From: AP-15 sp963703855
GTDB taxonomy: Bacteria; Pseudomonadota; Alphaproteobacteria; ATCC43930; CGMCC-115725
Assembly (NCBI GenBank): GCA_963703855.1
Contig: CAVPFW010000022.1
Span: forward strand, 1-64,000
Reading direction: 5' to 3'
DNA length: 64,000 nucleotides
Part shown: positions 18,881 through 27,605 of the stretch, one piece after another
Position numbering within the stretch: position 1 is the first letter of the stretch
How the letters are laid out: each line of letters starts with the position of its first letter
Program-made: the position numbers and the translations under genes
The notes under the pieces: generated by a model
The model's database searches: none
What the model saw: only the letters and a program-made list of their open reading frames with translations
What the model was told of the DNA's origin: nothing

Positions 18881-20374
18881 CTACAGTCTTCCAACTTCGC
18901 TTACACATCGTTTGGTGTTAGAAGCTACTAGGCGAAACCGCTCGAATACCCTCAACACCGGCGGCGGAATGCGGTCGAGGGAGACGAGATTGAGAAGAAC
19001 TCGAAGTGAATAAACACTACTCACAATTACTGCGAGAATTCCAATGGCAACAGCCAACGGGTAAGGTAACTTATAAAAGCCACAGAATACCAACGCGGTA
19101 GTCGAAATGAATAATAGGCCCAATTTCACGTTCGCAGCTGACCAGCGGAATCCACTGAGCCGGCGAACGATCAAATAGATCATACACACATGGAAAATGT
19201 ATGATACAAAGAAAGCAATACCGGCGCCGTTTAAAGCAAAAGCACTCACGCAGACCCACGCGAGACCGACGTAGACCACAGTCCAAGCCAGCTCGCTCCA
19301 AAAAAACAAACTCTGCGCGCCTCTTGCCACGATAATGAAGCCCATTGGCCATGATATTACGCGAAGGGCCATCCCAAGACATAGCCAACGAAGAACTTCG
19401 ACAGCCTCTTGAAACCTTGAAGTGTAAAAGAGCGCGATGACCAATGGAGCGAGAGTGAGGGTGGCGGTCACCCCTGGCCCCGCCAACAAAATGCTGACTT
19501 GCGTTTGCTCGTTGACCAAGCGATTGCATGTGCTGTTGTCTTTAGCGGCAGCGGTCAGACGGGGATAGAAGTCGGTCCCCATCGCTCCAAGAATGATCCC
19601 GACATACATTCCGCCCAGGTTCCAAGCGGATTGATACAACCCGGCGGCTTCAAAACCGACTTTTCGGAGGACAAAGACCCTTATCGCGTAGGAAGCTCCC
19701 GTCATCATTAGGCCGGTGGCCATGAACGAGAACCCCAACTTTAACAAACCGGCCGCCTCGTTCCCTACTTGGGACATAGTCATTGAAGGCGTTCGGATCT
19801 GTATTTTCCGGCTATACCACCAGGAGGCGATCAGCGACATCGCGGCGCCGGCTACCAAGGATGGGACTACCCCATCTTCACGAAGAAAGTACACCAAGGG
19901 AATACTAATGATCGTGCCCGAAGCCGCACCCAGCACCCCCATTTTGACGAGATCAGATATGCGCCGCATACCTTGGATCAGCGCCGCCTGACCACCGGAT
20001 AAACAACTGAAAAACACAGTGGCTGAAAACAACATTACAGCGATGGAATGTTGATCGCTGCCAAAAGTCAAGATGGACAGCTGTCTCGAAAACGCGATGA
20101 GGAAGACAGCGCCCAGCACGCCGAGAACGATCGCCGTCCTCCGCAGAACCACGGCGGTCCGCGCGATCCGCTCTGTGTCGCCCGAACCCACTGCCTCTGC
20201 AATCTGTCGAACGCCACTGCCGTTGATGCCCATACCGGCGATGCTCTGAGCAAGGTCGGCAATCGAGCTGTACAGACCCATCAATCCGAACCCGGCGGGA
20301 CCCAGCAACACCGCCATGGCTTTGGTGCGAACGATTCCAATCGTGATGTTCACAACCGACGAGCCACCGATCAA
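18881..20374 (-). CDS. Wzx-type polysaccharide flippase
   Basis: 497 residues with about twelve hydrophobic spans (AMAVLLGPAGFGLMGLYSSI, AAGLYQSAWNLGGMYVGIIL, LGLLFISTTALVFCGF): the MATE-like fold that flips lipid-linked repeat units across the inner membrane. The TTG at 20374 is only the first possible start. The frame stays open upstream to about 20452 and reads HTYGQILKSSALIGGSS, typical of the true N-terminus of WzxE-like proteins, but no ATG, GTG or TTG occurs there. The real start has probably been lost to a frameshift, or a base error hides it. A second flippase gene in the window is dead, so this is the only candidate flippase. Confidence 0.85.
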   Translation of the reverse strand: MIGGSSVVNITIGIVRTKAMAVLLGPAGFGLMGLYSSIADLAQSIAGMGINGSGVRQIAEAVGSGDTERIARTAVVLRRTAIVLGVLGAVFLIAFSRQLSILTFGSDQHSIAVMLFSATVFFSCLSGGQAALIQGMRRISDLVKMGVLGAASGTIISIPLVYFLREDGVVPSLVAGAAMSLIASWWYSRKIQIRTPSMTMSQVGNEAAGLLKLGFSFMATGLMMTGASYAIRVFVLRKVGFEAAGLYQSAWNLGGMYVGIILGAMGTDFYPRLTAAAKDNSTCNRLVNEQTQVSILLAGPGVTATLTLAPLVIALFYTSRFQEAVEVLRWLCLGMALRVISWPMGFIIVARGAQSLFFWSELAWTVVYVGLAWVCVSAFALNGAGIAFFVSYIFHVCMIYLIVRRLSGFRWSAANVKLGLLFISTTALVFCGFYKLPYPLAVAIGILAVIVSSVYSLRVLLNLVSLDRIPPPVLRVFERFRLVASNTKRCVSEVGRL

Positions 20375-20469
20375 CGCCGAGGACTTCAGAATCTGGCCGT
20401 AGGTATGCTTGTCTGGCGTTACCTCTTCAACCGGCTCCGACGCGTCTTGCGGCTAACTCACGAGCACGT

Positions 20470-21718
20470 TCAAATCGCGAATTCCGAGCGTTCGGTCACT
20501 TCGGGATAGTCGCTCCGTCCCCCGAACGACCACAGGATCCATCCGAGCTCGTAGCTTCGGCATTCCTTACGCAGCACCAGCTGGTGATGGTTTCCGACGG
20601 TATCGCTTCGCCCCAGGGCGGCGTTGACGATGCTGCGACGAGCTCGCCGGCGGGTCGAGTTCGAGCTCGCCTTCGCGGGCTTGGGACCGGCAGAACATCC
20701 GCTCACCCGGGCGAAGCATCGAAACCCCCATCTCGTTGTCGCCAAATAGCCATCGGAACCCTTTCACCAGAGCCTCGCGTGCTCCGGGCACCCCGTGCGC
20801 GACAGCATGATGAAGGAATGCCGGCGCCATGCCGTGCTGATGAACCGCGTAGATTTCATAGAAATCGACGACCTGCGCTCGCGGCACGTAGTAGAACCAA
20901 CCCCACTCCCCGCGCGGACCCTGCAGTGCGATCACTTGCGTCGCGGCCTGGTTGGCGAGGTCGACCGCCCAATCGCGATCGAACGCCTCGCCAAAATGAT
21001 AGAGCGCCAACATCGAATAGACCTGGCTGGCAAAGGACGAGAAACGCCGGCGGTAGCCGCTGCCCTGATTATAGAAAATGCGACTGGAGGGATCGTGGTA
21101 GTGCTTCCGAAGATAGGTCGCGAGCGTCTCCGCCGCGGCGCGCCATTGCCGAGGCTCGCTCAGCGCCATGGCGGTGGTGCCCGAGACGAGCATACCGATG
21201 TCCTGAGCCGTCGAACGACGCAGGGCGCGAGGGCTCGCCAAAATGGCTTTGACTTGGTCGATCAAGGAGCCCGGCGGCTCAATGTCGAGCTTGGCTCCCG
21301 TCCAAAGAGCCATTCCCAACATATAGGTCCGAACTCTCGATGAGCGGAGCTCACGGCAGCATCCGTCGTAGGTGCGTTTGATGTCGACAGGCTCGTGAGC
21401 GACCGCGGGAAGCTGCGAGAAGCCCACCAGGACATTGAGCGTATAGAAGGCATCGCTTTCTGGGATCGACTCGTTTGACGGCCCAGGGACATCGAACCTG
21501 AAGCGATGCGAATACCGTCCGATATCCGGCATCCAGCATCGTCGCAAGCCTTGCATGGCGTAGGATACCAGACGGGATGTCGCGGGGCTCGCGCTCTTCA
21601 CCGTTGGCGAAACCCCTAACGGGGATAGCCCTGCCGGAAACGCGAATTTTTGCGGCGGGCGCGGCGGGCAGATAGAGAGGCAGCATGCCTGCGCCGATAA
21701 TGGATCATATTCATGCAT
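20470..21718 (-). CDS. Alpha-toroid-like protein of polysaccharide cluster, frameshifted
   Basis: No firm family. The sequence alternates helices with aromatic-rich turns (QVYSMLALYHFGEAFDRDWA, GEWGWFYYVPRAQVVDFYEI, YAVHQHGMAPAFLHHAVAHG), the look of an (alpha/alpha) barrel as in epimerases, glycosidases or terpene cyclases. ATG 21718 overlaps the wzc stop by eight bases, implying translational coupling. Near 20650 a frameshift moves the C-terminus to another frame (ARRSIVNAALGRSDTVGNHH, YELGWILWSFGGRSD) ending at 20470. The C-terminal GNHHQL and WILW segments look conserved rather than random, so I count them as part of the gene. A role in modifying or sensing the glycan is a guess from context. 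Confidence 0.55.
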
Positions 21719-23936
21719 CGCTAAAATATTTACCCAGACGGCGATAGTGGTAGCCGCTGCGATATCCATAACCCCGCAACTGCTTGAGGTCGACCTTGTT
21801 GAGCACGATACCGGCGACGCGATGTGCCTCCGGCCTCAGCACCTTGAACGCTTCAGAGACGCTGGCCCGCGGGGTATGGCTCCATTCGACGATCACCAAA
21901 ATCTTGTCGACCATGGTTGCGAGGGCAAGCGCATCGACGACCGGCAGCAGCGGCGACGCGTCCATAACAACGTAATCATATTGGTCCCGGAGCTGCGCAA
22001 TCAGATCGCGCATGCGGTGAGACATCAGCAAATCGGCCGGGTTGGGCACGATGGATCCGGCGGGGATCACATTGGCGTCCGTTGTCGGGTCTTTGATGGT
22101 CACGTCCGCAGGTCCAGCTGTTCCTCTCAATAACTCGGACAAGCCCGGCTGCTTCTTTCCGAAGACGTCAGAGGTCGACCGATGGCGCAGGTCGCAATCC
22201 ACCAGCACAGTTCTGTGGCCCGACTTAGCGCTCGACGCGGCGAGAAGCATCGCGACCGCCGACTTGCCTTCGTCGGGAAGTGACGAGGTGATCATAATGA
22301 CTTTCGGCGCCCGATCTGAACTTGAAATTTCCAGGCCGATCCGAATCGCCCGTACCGCCTCGCTGAATTGTGACAGCGGCGCATGAACGATGGAATGCAC
22401 CAACCGATCGTGAGCCGTGCGGCGGAATCTCCGGTGCTGCACGAAGGGGATGACGCCGACGACCGGGTATCCAAACGTCTGCTCGACCTGCGCGCCGGTC
22501 TTGACCCCGGCCTGGAGAAATTCCATCAGGAAGGCGAGCAACAATCCGCTGCCGAGCCCGAGCACTCCAGCGAGCGCGTAAAACAGCGTGCGACGCGGGG
22601 AGCTGGGTGCACCCGGGAGCGCCGCTTGCGTAATGATCCGCGCGCTGGCATCCTGCAACGTGCGGCGCTGAGAGATTTCGTTGAACTGGGAAAGATAGCT
22701 TTCATAAAGCTTCCGGTCGGCGTCGGCGACGCGCCGTAGCTGCTGCAGCTTGATGGAGGCCGCGGAATTGCCGCGCGCCCCGGCGAGGCTTTGCAAGCTC
22801 GCCTCGAGCGACTGCTCCCGCTGCACGGCGATGTCGTAAGCATTCTTCATATTGCCAAGGATGTGATTGGCCTCGGCGCCGATCTGCTTGTTGATCCCCT
22901 CGAGCTGAGTGCGGATGGCGATAACCCCAGCGTGGCGTTCTCCGAAGTTCCTGCTCAATACCCCTGCCCGCCAGCTCAGCTCCTCTTGCTGTTGACGAAG
23001 CTGGCTCATGGCCGTGGAAGCCATCAGTTCCGGGATCTCCTGGATATTGCCATTGCTCTCGGTTAGGCGACGCGTCTGCTCGAGCTGCGCCTGCTTATCG
23101 GCGACTTCGCCCCGAACAGCCATCAGCTGGGTATTGAGCTGCGCGATCTGCTGGTCGCTGACGGTGGTGTCGGTTAGTCCGCTCTCGGCCTTTAGCTTCT
23201 CGATCGAGGCCTCGGTCTCCAAGACACGAGACTGAAGGTCGTCAACCCGGCCCTTCAGCCAGGTCGCCACTCGCTGCAACGCATCTTGCCGCGCTTCCCG
23301 CTGACTCGCCAAATAGTCATCAGCGATGGTCGCCGCTAGGCGCTGCGCCTTTACCGGATCCTGAGAGGCAACCGAAATGCTCAATATATAGGTAAGTCCT
23401 ACTCGTTCGACCTTGAGTTTCTGACCCAGCGCCTCGGCTGCCCAGTCCATTCGCTGGGCGCTCATCTTGTCCGGATCGCCCGCGGATTGCGGTGCCTCAT
23501 CGAACCAGTGGAGGTGGGGCAGGCCAAGCCGTTCCGTCAACACCGAAAGACGGCTTCGCGGCTGGAACTCCGGGTCCTTGTCGAGGCCTAACTCCGTGGC
23601 AACGCGCAGCGCCACCGATTTCGACTTGATGACCTCGATCTCGGTGGTCATGGCAACGTTGTCGACGATATCGATGAAAGGCGAGACCCGTTTCTGGACC
23701 GCATCATCCATCTGTCGCTGCGGGTCGAAAATCAGGATCTCGACTGTTGATTGGTAAAGCGACGGCACCACTCGCAAAAGGCCATACGTCGCTAGCAATG
23801 CCAACAGCAGGATGGCAATGATCAGCTTCCAGCGCCGCAGTACAGCAAGAAATACGGACAGCAGATTTAACTGCGGGACCTGGGCGTCCTCCGCCTGCGC
23901 AACAAAATTGACCGGCGCCGAAACTTGGCCACGCAA
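21711..23936 (-). CDS. Wzc-type polysaccharide co-polymerase and tyrosine kinase
   Basis: 741 residues joining a Wzz-like chain-length domain to a bacterial tyrosine kinase. The first membrane span is at about residues 37-57 (LLLALLATYGLLRVVPSLYQ). A long coiled-coil region (residues 200-420, QLNTQLMAVRGEVADKQAQL) and a second span (FYALAGVLGLGSGLLLAFLM) precede the cytoplasmic kinase. The kinase has Walker A SSLPDEGKSAVAMLLA, Walker A' VLVDCDLRHRS and Walker B YVVMDASPLLP. The C-terminus is a tyrosine cluster (GYGYRSGYHYRRLGKYFSDA) for autophosphorylation. It controls chain length and export with the Wza-type protein at 52 kb. No Wzb-like phosphatase gene is seen in the window. Confidence 0.93.
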   Translation of the reverse strand: MRGQVSAPVNFVAQAEDAQVPQLNLLSVFLAVLRRWKLIIAILLLALLATYGLLRVVPSLYQSTVEILIFDPQRQMDDAVQKRVSPFIDIVDNVAMTTEIEVIKSKSVALRVATELGLDKDPEFQPRSRLSVLTERLGLPHLHWFDEAPQSAGDPDKMSAQRMDWAAEALGQKLKVERVGLTYILSISVASQDPVKAQRLAATIADDYLASQREARQDALQRVATWLKGRVDDLQSRVLETEASIEKLKAESGLTDTTVSDQQIAQLNTQLMAVRGEVADKQAQLEQTRRLTESNGNIQEIPELMASTAMSQLRQQQEELSWRAGVLSRNFGERHAGVIAIRTQLEGINKQIGAEANHILGNMKNAYDIAVQREQSLEASLQSLAGARGNSAASIKLQQLRRVADADRKLYESYLSQFNEISQRRTLQDASARIITQAALPGAPSSPRRTLFYALAGVLGLGSGLLLAFLMEFLQAGVKTGAQVEQTFGYPVVGVIPFVQHRRFRRTAHDRLVHSIVHAPLSQFSEAVRAIRIGLEISSSDRAPKVIMITSSLPDEGKSAVAMLLAASSAKSGHRTVLVDCDLRHRSTSDVFGKKQPGLSELLRGTAGPADVTIKDPTTDANVIPAGSIVPNPADLLMSHRMRDLIAQLRDQYDYVVMDASPLLPVVDALALATMVDKILVIVEWSHTPRASVSEAFKVLRPEAHRVAGIVLNKVDLKQLRGYGYRSGYHYRRLGKYFSDA

Positions 23937-24079
23937 TTAATGTATAACTCCTTGCCTAACAGGCCGATATGTCAGCCTTCCTCACCAGCGATCGCCAGCG
24001 CGCGATCCCTGAAATCAAATTCGCCTAGATTTTTAGCAGATTGCTCGTGATCGAGCAAGCAAAATGAGGGAAATGACGA

Positions 24080-24946
24080 TCACGGAGACAGGCCCTTTTT
24101 CGAAAAAAGTCTTGCCGTCGACGCTTTCGCTATGATGCCGGCAAAAGCGGCATTGGTTAGGAGGTAGCGGGGCCCCAGCCGCAGCGGTTCCTGTACGGTG
24201 CGGAACAACCATTCGAGGCCGATGTGTTGAACAAAGAGCGGCGCCCGGCGAACGTGCCCGGCAAAAACGTCCAATCCACCGCCGACGCCCATGATGAAAG
24301 GCACGCCAAGGTCAGAACGATGGCGTGCCAGGAAGCGTTCTTTCCGGGGCGTCGGCATGCCGATGAACAGACAATCCGCTCGCGAGGATTTGATCGCCGC
24401 CACCACCTCGCACTCTTGCTCGAGGCTGAAGTACCCATCGTGCGAGCCAGCAGGTTCCAGTCGCGGAAATCTGCTCCGGATGTTGGTGATCGACTTCTGC
24501 AACACGTCCGGACGGGCACCAAGAAAAAATGGTCGATAGCCGTTGACCGCGCAAAGCCCGATCACGCCTTCCATGACGTCGACGCCGGCCACTCGTTCGG
24601 GGACGGTGATCCCCAAGAGACGGGCCGCCCAGACGATTCCCATCCCATCGACGCTGACGATCTGGCTCGACCGCACATCGCGATCAAGTTCCGCATCTCT
24701 TCGCATCGCGACGAATTTCGCCACATTGATGCAGACATGCTGAAGCGTTTGGCGGCTCTGAATCGCTCGATCCGCAGCCGCGATGGTCTCCGCCAAAGTC
24801 AAGCAATCGATCGGAACGCCAAGAAAATCCCGGCGAACATCCGGATCGATCGACACGAACGGTTTGTTGATGGATGAAGCGGCGGTCAACGGTTCGTCAA
24901 CTTCCGGAGGGGGCGCCACACTCGGCAACGAAATGACGACTGTCAT
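24080..24946 (-). CDS. WecG/TagA/CpsF family glycosyltransferase
   Basis: 288 residues. After a 40-residue leader, FLGVPIDCLTLAETIAAADR opens the family domain. LQHVCINVAKFVAMRRDAEL, SVDGMGIVWAARLLG, VAGVDVMEGV and CLFIGMPTPRKERFLARHR then appear in the expected order. Members add N-acetylmannosaminuronate, N-acetylmannosamine or glucuronate early in repeat-unit assembly on undecaprenyl carriers. It heads the minus-strand block (wecG-like, wzc, toroid protein, wzx, two glycosyltransferases), with a 143-base gap before wzc. Confidence 0.9.
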   Translation of the reverse strand: MTVVISLPSVAPPPEVDEPLTAASSINKPFVSIDPDVRRDFLGVPIDCLTLAETIAAADRAIQSRQTLQHVCINVAKFVAMRRDAELDRDVRSSQIVSVDGMGIVWAARLLGITVPERVAGVDVMEGVIGLCAVNGYRPFFLGARPDVLQKSITNIRSRFPRLEPAGSHDGYFSLEQECEVVAAIKSSRADCLFIGMPTPRKERFLARHRSDLGVPFIMGVGGGLDVFAGHVRRAPLFVQHIGLEWLFRTVQEPLRLGPRYLLTNAAFAGIIAKASTARLFSKKGLSP

Positions 24947-25066
24947 ACTCCGTGGTAATCTGAGATGGCAAAGGCCAACCGCGACCGGCGGGCGACAACC
25001 CTGGCTGGGAGGCGCGTTACCGGGTCCTGTGAGGCGACTGGCGAAGCTGATCGCTCGAGGCGGACC
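24947..25066. promoter_or_regulatory. Divergent intergenic region, likely promoters
   Basis: The WecG-like gene reads leftward and the next glycosyltransferase rightward from this 120-base gap, so promoters for both should lie here or slightly inside the 5' ends. No specific motif is clear. Confidence 0.35.
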
Positions 25067-25948
25067 ATGCCTGAATCTTCTCCCCCGTTGGTATCAGTCA
25101 TCATACCCCACTATAACGATCTCGACCATCTCGAGCGTTGCCTCGAGAGCCTGCGCCGTCAAATTTTGCCTCGGAAGCGCTTTGAGATAATCGTGGCCGA
25201 CAACAATTCTGTCGGGGGGGTGCGTGCGGTCGAGCATATCGCCGGGGACGCCGTGGTGGTTCCGGCGCCAGAGCAGGGCGCTGGTCCCGCACGCAATGCG
25301 GGTGTCGCGGTGGCGCGCGGCACCGTCCTCGCCTTCATCGACTCTGATTGTCTTGCCGATGAAAATTGGCTCCTGCAAGGAATATCAGCCCTCGAGCGGT
25401 TCGATTATGTCGGCGGACAGGTCATCACAAAAATCGGCCAACCACGGGAGGTGACCCCGGCGGAGGCCGTAGAGGCTGTGTTTGCCTTTAACTTCAAGAA
25501 ATACATCGAGAAGGACAGGTTTTCTGGCTCAGGAAATCTTTTCGTTCCGAAAGCGATATTCGGGCATGTCGGCGGGTTCCGCGCGGGCGTTTCGGAAGAC
25601 ATCGACTGGTGTCGGCGTGCCAACGCGTTGGGCTTCCGACTGGGCTACGCGGAGCGAGCCATCGTGTTTCATTCAGCGCGACGAGAATGGCAGGAGCTCA
25701 AGCGGAAGTGGGACCGCATGCTGGCGGAGACAATCCGCCTGGCGCGGGAGCGGCCAGGATGGCGGCTCCGCTGGATCGGCCTTGCTGCCGTCGTAGCGGC
25801 ATCCCCGCTGGCACATTGGATCACCGTCGTTTGCAGCCCCCGCCTGATCGGCGTGCGCGCCAAATGCTTCGGCTTACTCGGTCTTCTGTGGATTCGAAGC
25901 TACCGCAGCTACCGGATGCTGTGTCTTCTTGTGCGACCACCACGCTAG
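25067..25948 (+). CDS. Family 2 glycosyltransferase with membrane tail
   Basis: About 293 residues from ATG 25067 (MPESSPPLVSVIIPHYNDLD). An upstream in-frame ATG at 24965 would add 34 Arg-rich residues and is less likely. EIIVADNNSVGGVRAVEHIA, GAGPARNAGVAVARGTVLAF and IDSDCLADENWL give the GT-A core with Asp-x-Asp. SGSGNLFVPKAIFGHVGGF and GVSEDIDWCRRANALGFR give the acceptor region with Glu-Asp. A hydrophobic segment (WIGLAAVVAASPLAHWITVV) near the C-terminus suggests membrane attachment. It is alone on the plus strand between two minus-strand blocks. Confidence 0.85.
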   Translation: MPESSPPLVSVIIPHYNDLDHLERCLESLRRQILPRKRFEIIVADNNSVGGVRAVEHIAGDAVVVPAPEQGAGPARNAGVAVARGTVLAFIDSDCLADENWLLQGISALERFDYVGGQVITKIGQPREVTPAEAVEAVFAFNFKKYIEKDRFSGSGNLFVPKAIFGHVGGFRAGVSEDIDWCRRANALGFRLGYAERAIVFHSARREWQELKRKWDRMLAETIRLARERPGWRLRWIGLAAVVAASPLAHWITVVCSPRLIGVRAKCFGLLGLLWIRSYRSYRMLCLLVRPPR

Positions 25949-25975
25949 TGCCGGCAGAAGGGGCGGATGACGTCA

Positions 25976-26488
25976 TCAAGTTTCTATTTGGCCGCGCGCA
26001 ATGCCCACTACCCGGGCCGGCACGCCGGCGACGACCGTATGCGCCGACACGTCCTTGGTTACGACAGCGCCCGCCCCGATCGTCGCGCCCTCGCCGATCG
26101 TGAGCCCGCACAAAATGGTCGCGTTCGATCCGATCGACGCCCCCCGGCAGACGCGTGTGGGTTCCAACTTCCAGTCGGTCTCCTGCTGTAGCTTGCCGGT
26201 ATTGGTCGTCGCACGCGGATACCTATCGTTGATGAACATCACGCCGTGACCGATGAAAACTTCGTCTTCGATCGTGACCCCCTCGCAGATGAAGGTGTGG
26301 GACGATATTTTGCAGCGTAAACCGATGTTCGCGCCGACCTGGATCTCGACAAAAGCGCCGACCCGTGTGTCTGCGCCGATTATGCATCCGTAAAGGTTGA
26401 CGAGTTCGGGATGGAGGATCCGCACTCCCTCGCCGAGCCGAACGTTCGCACTAATCGGCATCCTGATAAGCCTCCCTAGAAGCGTCAT
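25976..26488 (-). CDS. Hexapeptide-repeat (left-handed beta-helix) acyltransferase
   Basis: 170 residues built of hexapeptide repeats (NLYGCIIGADTRVGAFVEIQ, VTIEDEVFIGHGVMFINDRY, GASIGSNATILCGLTIGEGA, TIGAGAVVTKDVSAHTVVAG). The family forms trimers and transfers acetyl from acetyl-CoA. The FINDRYPR motif and the PARVVG end match the WlbB/PglD-like sugar N-acetyltransferases, which acetylate UDP-amino sugars made by aminotransferases such as those at 0.3-3.7 kb. It converges on the preceding glycosyltransferase gene. Confidence 0.85.
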   Translation of the reverse strand: MTLLGRLIRMPISANVRLGEGVRILHPELVNLYGCIIGADTRVGAFVEIQVGANIGLRCKISSHTFICEGVTIEDEVFIGHGVMFINDRYPRATTNTGKLQQETDWKLEPTRVCRGASIGSNATILCGLTIGEGATIGAGAVVTKDVSAHTVVAGVPARVVGIARGQIET

Positions 26489-26611
26489 TTACAGTCTAGT
26501 TAAAGGGGCCGGCTCGGGCAACGGCGATGCGGGATCTTAAAGCCAATCGTTGACAAGCCGGAGTTTGCGCCCGGTCACGTCCCCCCAATTCAAGTCCCCG
26601 ACTACCTTGAC

Positions 26612-26871
26612 TCAGCTTTCTCGTTTACGCTGCTGTTCCGAGCTCTTGTCCACGCCCATTTTGTCTTCCGGGCGAATGGCTCCGGCGCGGCTAAGGGGCC
26701 ATCTCGGCACAAGCGGGATGCCGGCCGCTGCCAGACGCATCTGGGCCAATAGTGGATGTCTGGTAATCGCCAATCCCAGGTACCAGCCGACCAAGCCGGC
26801 GATACCGCGCCGACGAACCCGACCATCGGGACGGCAAGGCTGAATTCATTGTTCGCGACGGCGATCATAGC
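26612..26871 (-). pseudogene. Flippase 3' fragment beyond IS66 insertions
   Basis: Minus-strand coding resumes after the IS66 end: NNEFSLAVPMVGFVGA in one frame, then (after a one-base shift near 26812) IAGLVGWYLGLAITRHPLLA to a stop at 26612. This is the last membrane span and tail of a MviN/Wzx-type polysaccharide transporter, continuing the 5' part found at 29335-30292 on the same strand. By comparison with such proteins about 100 residues between the two parts are missing. Confidence 0.65.
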
Positions 26872-27605
26872 GTAAGCGATGAGCCGTGGCCACCATCTGA
26901 ACGGCTTGACGGGCCGGTTTTGTTCACCGCCGCCGGGGATCAGCGTGCGGCAGCCCAGCCCCAAGGCGTGAGTTCGGCGAGCCGGCTGTTGGGCCAGTTG
27001 TAGACGAGCTTGGTGAGCACGTCGGTTTGATAGGCTTCCGGATTGACGCCGTGCAGCTTGCAGGTCTCGATCAGCGAGGCCAGCATCGCCCAGCTTTCCG
27101 CGCCTTCGTCGTTGCCGGCGAATAGAGCATTCTTTCTGCTGAGGGCAATCGGGCGCATGCTGCGCTCGACGGTGTTGAAGTCGATCTCGATGCGTCCGTC
27201 ACCGAGAAAGCGCACCAGCCCGTCCCAGCGGTTGAGCGCATAGCGGATCGCATGGGCGATCGACGAGCCGCCGGCAACCTGTGCCAGGATCTTCTCGAGC
27301 CAGGTCTTCAGCGCTTCGGCGAGCGGCTTGGTCTTCTGCTGTCGCTCCGCCCGGCGATCGTCGGCGCTCCTCCCGCGGATCTCGGCTTCGATCTGGTAGA
27401 GTTCGGCGATCCGCTTCAGGGCCTCGGCGGCGATCGGCGCCGGCGGCGATTTGGCGAGATCGAACCACTGCCTGCGCCAATGTGCCCAACAGAACGCCAG
27501 CGTGGCCGGCCCGCCGGCGCGCTTGGGATCGGCGAGGCTGAGGTAGGCGGCATAGCCGTCGGTTTCAGCACGCCGGTATAGCCTTGCAGCTTGAAGGGAT
27601 TGACT
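26872..27605 (-). mobile_element. IS66-family element 1, truncated
   Basis: The C-terminal part of an IS66 transposase reads leftward: LQGYTGVL, (frameshift near 27560) YAAYLSLADPKRAGGPATLA, WLEKILAQVAGGSSIAHAIR, NRWDGLVRFLGDGRIEIDFN and TVERSMRPIALSRKNALFAG, ending LTPWGWAAAR at 26940. The outer end at 26872 begins GTAAGCGATGAGCC, resembling the GTAAGC terminus of IS66 elements. The N-terminal half of the transposase is absent; element 2 abuts at about 27605-27720. Non-functional. Confidence 0.8.
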
